Shown here piece by piece: positions 58,501-64,000 of a stretch of 64,000 nt of DNA. The stretch spans positions 3,378,118 to 3,442,117 of the forward strand of contig NZ_JAIFZO010000002.1 of the NCBI RefSeq assembly GCF_026341275.1, in the 5' to 3' direction. The stretch's first letter is position 1. Every line of letters starts with the position of its first letter. The notes under the pieces were generated by a model that saw nothing but the letters and a program-made list of their open reading frames with translations, made no database searches and was not told the origin of the DNA. Source of the stretch: Streptomyces ortus. Its GTDB lineage: Bacteria > Actinomycetota > Actinomycetes > Streptomycetales > Streptomycetaceae. The position numbers and the translations under genes are program-made.

Positions 58501-58929
58501 CGCGTCGAGGCCGACTACGTACGGCCGAACCTGAAGCACATGCAGCTGTCAGGAATGGACACCACGGGCCGAAAGGACCAGAAGAAATGGGGCAAGACAG
58601 CCGTCGATCCGACGGTTCCTGCCGGGGAGAACGGGCTGACCGACTGCACCCACCCCTTCGCCTCGTTCGGCAAGGCCACCAAAGGCAAGACCGTCACCAT
58701 CGCCGGGGTACCGACGATCAGCCTGATCGTCACCGACAAGACTGACAAGACTGACAAGGCCGACGAGGACGCCACCTGGACCTTCCACGTGGCGACCGAG
58801 GGCGAGCCCTACATCTACCGGGTCGTGTACAAGAGCCCCGACCTCCGCAACGTCACCTCCTTCAGCGCCTTCGACACCCCCTTCAATGTCGAACCCCCCA
58901 AAACCGACGTCATCGACCTCACCGACTGA
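58498..58929 (+). pseudogene. C-terminal part of a secreted lipoprotein-like gene
   Basis: The plus strand encodes about 140 residues with WGKTAVDPTVPAGENGLTDC, TVTIAGVPTISLIVTD, a TDKTDKTDKADED repeat, TWTFHVATEGEPYIYRVVYK and FDTPFNVEPPKTDVIDLTD. The final part matches the end of Streptomyces lipoproteins that have a long lipid-binding-type beta domain (VATEGxPYxxRV ... VxPPxxxDVIDL). The signal peptide and first half are missing. An ATG at 58552 could start a 125-residue product, but truncation by recombination with the TetR relic is more likely. Confidence 0.55.
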
Positions 58930-59113
58930 CCCCAACAACCTGCCCTCCCCGCCGCCGGACAGAGAACACAGCAAACCCGCCCGCAGGGAGGCCCGGCCCA
59001 GCCGGGAGTCGACCGACTGGGCTCGTGGCAAGGAGATCTGGGCAGCGGCGAGCATTCCGCCGCGAACCGGCCCGCCGAGAGCGGGGGTTTGCCCATGCCT
59101 GGGATTTTCCGCG

Positions 59114-59800
59114 TCAGGCCGCGCCAGCTGCCGCAGCCAGGATCCGGGCCAGTTCGGCAGGCCGCGTGAGCATGGGCCAGTGGCCCGAGTCGAGGTCGGC
59201 AAAGTCGATGTGCTTGGCCCGAGCGAGCTCCGGGGCGTCGCCGGCGTTGATCAGTTCCTGCGCCTGCTCGGGCGTGAACTCGGGACACACGACCACGGTC
59301 GGAACGTCGAACCGCCGTTCGTCCGCGAGCCGCACCACTCCCCTGGTCACGCCTACGGGCACGGAAATCGCACCGGCCTCAAACTCCCGCCTCGCCCCGT
59401 CGTCGAGGTCGGCAGCGTCCGGTCCCTCGAACGGGCCCCAGCCGGGGAAGCGCATGACACCGTCGCTCACCTCGAAGAAGTCGGCGTACGGCTGACCGTC
59501 GGCCGTGGGGAAACCACCGATGAGGGCAACCTTCGCGATCCGCTCCGGCCGCCGGTCGGCGGCGAGCCAGGCCAGTGTGCAGGCGGCGGAATGCGCCACC
59601 ACCATCGGCTTGCCGGCCGCCGCGTCCACTGCGGCCAGCACCGTCGCCAACTGGTCGTCGAGCGTGGCGGACACGGAACCGTCCCCCTGGCCCGGGAGGG
59701 TCAGCGGCACGGGGCGATGGCCGAGCGACTCCATCGCGGACGCGACACGGTCCCACACCGATCCGTTCAGCCACAGGCCGCCGATGAGCAGAATGTCCAT
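59114..59800 (-). CDS. Alpha/beta hydrolase
   Basis: The 228-residue enzyme has a compact alpha/beta fold: LLIGGLWLNGSVWDRVASA gives the oxyanion region, VVAHSAACTLAWLAA the nucleophile Ser (AHSA in place of GHSxG), FDVPTVVVCPEFTPEQ the late strand and DLDSGHWPMLTRPAELA the catalytic His. Its size fits esterases of the RsbQ/MenH-like group. GAAGGGGAAC precedes the ATG at 59800. It is divergent from a WYL regulator that may control it. Confidence 0.88.
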   Translation of the reverse strand: MDILLIGGLWLNGSVWDRVASAMESLGHRPVPLTLPGQGDGSVSATLDDQLATVLAAVDAAAGKPMVVAHSAACTLAWLAADRRPERIAKVALIGGFPTADGQPYADFFEVSDGVMRFPGWGPFEGPDAADLDDGARREFEAGAISVPVGVTRGVVRLADERRFDVPTVVVCPEFTPEQAQELINAGDAPELARAKHIDFADLDSGHWPMLTRPAELARILAAAAGAA

Positions 59801-60013
59801 GGTCAGTTCCCCTTCTCCGACTTCATGGATGCCACCGTAGGAGGTGATCCGGACAATCCACTGCCGGTTCATCCGGTGCCCGCCCAAACGCCCTGAGCGA
59901 AGGCCGTCGGCGGTCCACAGATGGCAACCAGGCCCTGTTGCCCTCGCCCGACGGGCCCGGGGCGACGGACTCACGTAACCCCAGAGCCCAGCGGAGCGGA
60001 TTAGCCTGTTCCT

Positions 60014-60976
60014 GTGCCGAACGATCTCAGCCCCACCGCGCGTGCCCTGCGCGCCCTGGAGATCCTCCAGACCCGCCCCGGTACGACAGCCGGCGAACTC
60101 GCCGAGCGGCTGGGCGTCACGGAGCGGGCCGCGCGCCGGTACGTCGAGATCCTCCGAGAGGCCGACATCCCCGTGGAGTCGGCCCGAGGGCCGCACGGCG
60201 GGTACTGGCTGGGGCGCGGGACGCGGCTGCCGCCTGTGCACTTCACGCAGTCCGAAGCCATCGGCCTGGTGATGGCGGTACTCAGCGGCCAGCCGACCGC
60301 GGCCAACGCCGACGACCTGATCGGCACCGCCCTGGGCAAGGTCGTCAAGGCGCTTCCGGAGAGCGTCGGTCAACAGGCGGCAATGCTGAGGGAGTACGCG
60401 TCGGCCGCGGCGGACCCGTACGCGGCCCGCCCCGATCCGGCCGTCACCAGCGAACTCGTCGATGCCATCGCGGCCCGGCGTCGCGTCTCGGTCACCTACG
60501 GCAGTGAGGCGGGCAACGAGTGGGAGGCGGAGGTCGATCCCTGGTCCCTCGTCATCCGCTACGGGCGCTGGTACTTGCTGTGCCACTCCCATCGCGCGGA
60601 CGCCATCCGCACGTACCGGGTCGACCGGGTCCGCACGGTCCGACCGACCGAGCGCGGGTTCGAACCGCCCGAGGGCCTCGACCCGGTTGCGGTACTTGAG
60701 GAGAACCTGGGCCTCGGATGGGAGTTCTCCACCCGTGTGGTGTTCGACGCTCCCCAGGCCGAGGTGGCCCCGTGGGTCCGGCCGCCCATGGGGCGTCTTG
60801 AGCCCTTGAAGGACGGCTGCGTACTGGTCGGCAGCACCCGCAACCCGGACATGTACGCGCAGGAATGGCTGGCGCGGATACCGTTCACCTTCCGGGTCGA
60901 GGGCGGGGAGGAACTGCGTGCCGCGGTTGCGGCGCTCGCGGCACGTTTCACCGGCGCCGTAACGGACCAGTCCTGA
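60014..60976 (+). CDS. WYL-domain transcriptional regulator (YafY-like)
   Basis: The 320-residue regulator starts with a winged helix (GTTAGELAERLGVTERAARR, residues about 26-45) and has a WYL domain (RYGRWYLLCHSHRADAIRTY) followed by a C-terminal extension, WCX-like, ending near residue 315. WYL domains bind nucleic-acid-like or small ligands. The start is GTG. It is divergent from the alpha/beta hydrolase with about 210 bases between; no clear operator was seen. Confidence 0.9.
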   Translation: MPNDLSPTARALRALEILQTRPGTTAGELAERLGVTERAARRYVEILREADIPVESARGPHGGYWLGRGTRLPPVHFTQSEAIGLVMAVLSGQPTAANADDLIGTALGKVVKALPESVGQQAAMLREYASAAADPYAARPDPAVTSELVDAIAARRRVSVTYGSEAGNEWEAEVDPWSLVIRYGRWYLLCHSHRADAIRTYRVDRVRTVRPTERGFEPPEGLDPVAVLEENLGLGWEFSTRVVFDAPQAEVAPWVRPPMGRLEPLKDGCVLVGSTRNPDMYAQEWLARIPFTFRVEGGEELRAAVAALAARFTGAVTDQS

Positions 60977-61153
60977 CCGTGCCCGGCGTGTCGGCGAAAG
61001 CGGGACTCGCCCGCGCGGGGCAGTGCGCCGGCGAGGTATCCGGTTTCGTGCGGGGTGCGGGGTGCGGGGTGCGGGGCGCAGCCGATGAGAGGTCGCGCTC
61101 CCGGGTTCGACGCGTGGTTAGCTGGCCGACATCTTCTCCCCTGTTCCAGACGA

Positions 61154-62344
61154 ATGGCGCTGATCATGACCCGCTTCCTGGCCGTCGAGCGCGCTCTGCG
61201 CACGGGTGCTCCCCACGAACTTCTCGGCACGGTGCGTGACGCACTGATCGAGCACTTCCAGGCAACCCGGGTCGACCTGCTCGTGGCGGACTACAGTTCC
61301 ACCGTCCTTCAGCCGGTGATCACTCTTCCTCATACTGCCGAGCCCTTGTCAGTGCGGAGCAGCCCGGAGGGCCGCGCCTTCCTGAGTCAGGAGCCTTACG
61401 GAAAGCGCATCTCGCAGGACGGGACGGTGGACCTGCATCTGCCGGTGACCGTTCGCGGCGACAGGCTCGGAATCCTGACCCTACGACTCCCGGAGCACAG
61501 GTGCACTCCGCAGGATGTCGACGAATTGACCGGACTCGCGGAAGTGCTGGGTCACGAAATCCTGGTGGCCGAGCGCGACACCGATCTCTATCTCCAGGCC
61601 CGCCGCAGTCAGCGCCTCACCCTGGCGGCGGAGATGCAGTGGCAGCTTTTGCCCGCCCGCTCGTGCGCACGTCATGAATACGCCATCGGAGGGCAATTGG
61701 AGCCCGCCTACGACATCCACGGCGACAACTTCGACTGGGCGACCACAGCCGACACTCTCACTCTCACCGTCACCAACGGAATGGGCGAAGGGATCCATGC
61801 CTCTCTGCTGACGAATCTGGCAGTGAACGCCCTTCGCAATGCCCGCAGAGCCGGAATCGGCATCGCCGATCAGGCAGCGCTCGCCGATCAGGCCGTCTAT
61901 GCCCAGCATCAGGGACTGCAATATGTATCGACGTTGCTGCTGTTCTTCGAACTCACCACAGGGCGCGTACAGGTGGTGGACGCCGGATCGCCCCAGCTCT
62001 GGCGTCAGCGTGGCAAGGTCGTGGAGCGGATCGACTTCGAGGCGCAGCAGCCTCTCGGCATGTTCGACGAGACCCTGTACGACGCGCAGGAATTCCAGGC
62101 TCTGCCCGGCGACCGTCTGATCTTCGTCAGCGATGGGGTCTACGGCGCTGTCTCCGGGACGGGGGAAGTGTTCAAGGAGCGGGCGCTCGCACGAGCCATT
62201 CAAAACGTGCGCCTCCTGCCGGCAGCCTCGGTTCCCCGGGCCGTACTGGAGGAGCTGAGGACGTATCGCGACGCGGATCCCGACGATGACGCCCTCGTCG
62301 TCTGCCTTGACTGGTTCGGCCGCGATTCGGCGCGGTCGCACTGA
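61154..62344 (+). CDS. GAF-like / SpoIIE-type protein phosphatase
   Basis: The 396-residue protein has a GAF-like sensor region (about 20-160; RVDLLVADYSSTVLQPV, DGTVDLHLPVTVRGDRLGIL) and a SpoIIE PP2C domain (about 170-390). Metal positions are unusual: HGDNFDW keeps the first acid, but VTNGMGEG has Asn where the family has Asp (GDxMGHG), while VSDGVYGA near the end keeps its Asp. Such proteins often dephosphorylate anti-anti-sigma factors. The changed metal site leaves activity uncertain. The ATG at 61154 was chosen; 61166 is also possible. Confidence 0.85.
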   Translation: MALIMTRFLAVERALRTGAPHELLGTVRDALIEHFQATRVDLLVADYSSTVLQPVITLPHTAEPLSVRSSPEGRAFLSQEPYGKRISQDGTVDLHLPVTVRGDRLGILTLRLPEHRCTPQDVDELTGLAEVLGHEILVAERDTDLYLQARRSQRLTLAAEMQWQLLPARSCARHEYAIGGQLEPAYDIHGDNFDWATTADTLTLTVTNGMGEGIHASLLTNLAVNALRNARRAGIGIADQAALADQAVYAQHQGLQYVSTLLLFFELTTGRVQVVDAGSPQLWRQRGKVVERIDFEAQQPLGMFDETLYDAQEFQALPGDRLIFVSDGVYGAVSGTGEVFKERALARAIQNVRLLPAASVPRAVLEELRTYRDADPDDDALVVCLDWFGRDSARSH

Positions 62345-62373
62345 CGGTCGAGTGACGCACGGTCCTTGGCGGC

Positions 62374-62877
62374 TCAGGCTGTGGAGTCGGCCCGGGACGT
62401 GTTGATTTCCTCGTCGGTGGCGTTGAGCGTGGCGCTGAGTCCGGCGAGTCCCGTGGCCAGTGCGCGCCGTTCGGTCGAGGGCATGCTGTTGATCGCCTCG
62501 TGCAGCATGGCGTCACGCTGCTCTCGGATGCGTCGCAGATGCCGTTTTCCCGAGGGGGTCAGCCGCAGAGCGACCTCGCGTCCGCTGTCAGGCGACGGCA
62601 AGCGCTCGAGGAAACCTATGGCCTGCAGGCGGTCGCACATGCGGGTCACGGTCGCGGGTGCGGAGGCGAGCTGGTCGCACACCGTACGCATTCGGATGCC
62701 GTCCTGCCGGTCGACGACGTACATCAGACGCAGTTGGGACGCCGAGCCCGGCACGGTGGCACCGGCGGTGGAGTTCCTGGCGTGCTCCCACATCACGTCG
62801 AGGAGTTCGGTGATGGCGCTGGCCGACTGGGCCACCTGGTGAAGTGTCCCCGTGGGAGTGGTGCCTGGTGCGGTCAT
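62374..62877 (-). CDS. MarR family regulator
   Basis: The 167-residue protein has the MarR winged helix: SQLRLMYVVDRQDGIRMRTV, LASAPATVTRMCDRLQAIGF and the wing LPSPDSGREVALRLTPSGKR. The long helices at both ends form the dimer interface. It lies beyond the phosphatase stop on the opposite strand and nine bases after a small hypothetical gene. The target is not evident. Confidence 0.9.
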   Translation of the reverse strand: MTAPGTTPTGTLHQVAQSASAITELLDVMWEHARNSTAGATVPGSASQLRLMYVVDRQDGIRMRTVCDQLASAPATVTRMCDRLQAIGFLERLPSPDSGREVALRLTPSGKRHLRRIREQRDAMLHEAINSMPSTERRALATGLAGLSATLNATDEEINTSRADSTA

Positions 62878-62886
62878 CGTTGCCCA

Positions 62887-63204
62887 TCAGTGTGTGCTGG
62901 TGCCCGGTGAACGGCTGGCAGTGGCGCAGGTGCTGGTGTACGTCGTGCCGTGAGGGGGTCGGGGGGGGCCGGTGAGGAGCAGGATCCGGTCCAGGGGTGC
63001 GGGCCGGTGCCCCAGGCACCACCGTACTCCCGCCGCGGTGGTGCGGCGTCTGCTCGTCGCGATGCCGGAAAGGCTTATGGAGCCGACCATTCCGAGCCCG
63101 CCACCGGGCAGCTGCAGGATCCTCAGTCCGAGCCGGGCGGTGCGCTGTCCTCTGGCCTCGTTCACGAGACGTTCGACGCTCAGCCCGTAGCGCGGCCGTG
63201 CCAT
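62887..63204 (-). CDS. Possible hypothetical protein upstream of the MarR gene
   Basis: An ATG opens 105 codons ending nine bases before the MarR gene. The first half (YGLSVERLVNEARGQRTARL, GLRILQLPGGGLGMVGSISL) has G/C-rich third positions and a protein-like make-up; the second half is poor. No ribosome site or domain is recognised. It may be the start of a real gene with a changed tail, or chance. Confidence 0.3.
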   Translation of the reverse strand: MARPRYGLSVERLVNEARGQRTARLGLRILQLPGGGLGMVGSISLSGIATSRRRTTAAGVRWCLGHRPAPLDRILLLTGPPRPPHGTTYTSTCATASRSPGTSTH

Positions 63205-63313
63205 CGTGGTTCACGCCGGCGGGTCCTGGCCGTGGCCACGGCCAGGACCCGTATCCCCGCAAGGTCGGCGGTTGTCCCGGCTCAGCTCGCGGGAGCCGGG
63301 ACGGGCCGTCAGG

Positions 63314-63600
63314 TCAAGGGGTTGGTGACCCCGACGTCCAGAGGTGGGAGCTGATCACGTTGTTCGCGTTCGTCGACGTGTTGTCCAGTTCGAGGACGTT
63401 GTCCCGCAGGTCGTCGACGTAGAGCTCGCCCCGTGCGAGGCAGCCCCGCACGCCCTCGTGGCTCGCGTCCGCGTAGAACAGGCCCGGCCCGCGGTCACCG
63501 CCGACGCCGTCGGTCGGGCCGGATTCGACGTACAGCCCGTCAGCACGGGGAGGGCGGATATCACCGTGGCGATGGTCATGGTGGTGCTCTGTCGCCCCCG
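63314..63600 (-). CDS. Possible small secreted protein, frame uncertain
   Basis: A lipobox-like stretch (TIATVISALPVLTGC) begins near 63586 in one frame, while the best protein-like tail (GLFYADASHEGVRGCLARGE and ELDNTSTNANNVISSHLW, to TGA at 63314) is in another. A one-base change would join them into a lipoprotein of about 90 residues. As it stands the gene may be broken. No family is recognised. Confidence 0.3.
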
Positions 63601-63682
63601 TGGCACGCTGTTTCCTTCCGGCCTGAGCGCACCCCCTCCGCTGTGAGTGAATGTCGACGAGGACTGGTTGTCCCCGTTCCAC

Positions 63683-64000
63683 AGAAGAGGATGGGCGTCA
63701 CGATGCGCCCCGTCGTTATGACTGACTGCACAAGCCTTTAGTCTGCGTGCACGGTTGCGCACTGCCGGCAGAACCGCCTCGAAGAGAAGCCGTGGGGCCC
63801 GCTGTCGGGTCCAGGCAGCCTTCCGGCGGAGGTTTCTCCTCCTTGAGGACTACTCGGCGGCGGCCATCTTCAACTTTGGACCTGATCGGGAACGGGCACG
63901 CGGTCGGATGTCCGGGGCCTCCTCGGCACGGACGATGGAGACCAGAGCGAAATCCCACTGGTTCATCTCCACGTGCCCTCGGCAGCTTCCGATCCGAGAG
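63683..64000. other. Right edge, no complete gene
   Basis: No supported gene lies here. A minus-strand frame entering from the right edge reads MNQWDFALVSIVRAEEAPD near 63910-63966 and may be part of a gene outside the window. Confidence 0.35.

Noticed and set aside
63716..63958. An 80-codon minus-strand frame at the right edge
   Set aside because: Proline/glycine-rich with no ribosome site or domain; likely chance.

Overview
The DNA is about 70% G+C with strong third-position G/C bias, purine-rich ribosome binding sites, frequent GTG starts, TAT and lipoprotein signals, and SpoIIE-type, WYL, CGNR and MmyB-type regulators. This points to a Streptomyces (or close actinomycete) chromosome. The dense scatter of insertion sequences and gene remnants suggests an accessory region such as a chromosome arm. 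No tRNA, rRNA, CRISPR array or origin was seen.

Layout. 1-110: tail of an ISL3-type transposase. 285-7877: secreted GH10 xylanase, aldo/keto reductase, membrane-anchored alpha/beta hydrolase, and a divergent two-component system. 7999-11104: gene remnants around an IS701-type element and an IS630-type element placed end to end. 11105-14360: CGNR regulator, divergent MFS exporter, epoxide hydrolase. 14400-18710: a mobile-element graveyard (SixA and Tn3 remnants, an intact IS630-type element, IS630 and IS21 remnants) with one DUF6924 gene. 18829-24798: TetR/SDR pair, second Tn3 remnant, broken SDR, Atu4866-like gene with a MmyB-type regulator, decayed genes and a membrane-anchored surface protein. 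25012-26999: two-gene CoA operon. 28537-35247: compact biosynthetic locus with a one-module NRPS (C-A-T-TE), a vestigial adenylation start and a two-subunit FAD/GMC dehydrogenase. 35447-37625: MarR regulator, NmrA-like gene with a clear double operator, and a Fic-like toxin-antitoxin pair. 37844-46894: apparent amino-galactoside utilisation locus. 47125-50580: FG-GAP surface protein, DUF6461 protein, LysR regulator. 50975-53848: cis-prenyltransferase, trans-prenyl synthase and PAP2-like phosphatase. 54032-56896: cupin, AraC regulator, DUF2238 membrane protein. 56979-58253: IS3 element with remnants beside it. 59114-62877: alpha/beta hydrolase, WYL regulator, SpoIIE-type phosphatase, MarR regulator. 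The last kilobase has only weak candidates.

The clearest functional story is 37844-46894. A TAT-exported GH36 enzyme would free a galactosamine-type sugar, an EamA-type permease could import it, a BadF-type kinase would phosphorylate it, AgaS would deaminate/isomerise the sugar phosphate, and the KbaZ/KbaY pair would cleave tagatose bisphosphate. A GntR/UTRA regulator sits in the middle. Three copies of an 11-bp-spaced direct repeat of TGGTAT lie at the GH36 promoter, the regulator's own start and the operon promoter. No PTS, deacetylase or tagatose-6-phosphate kinase is seen here.

Second in interest are the NRPS/dehydrogenase locus and the three-gene prenyl locus, whose products I cannot predict. 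All family assignments come from reading motifs by eye; no database search was possible.
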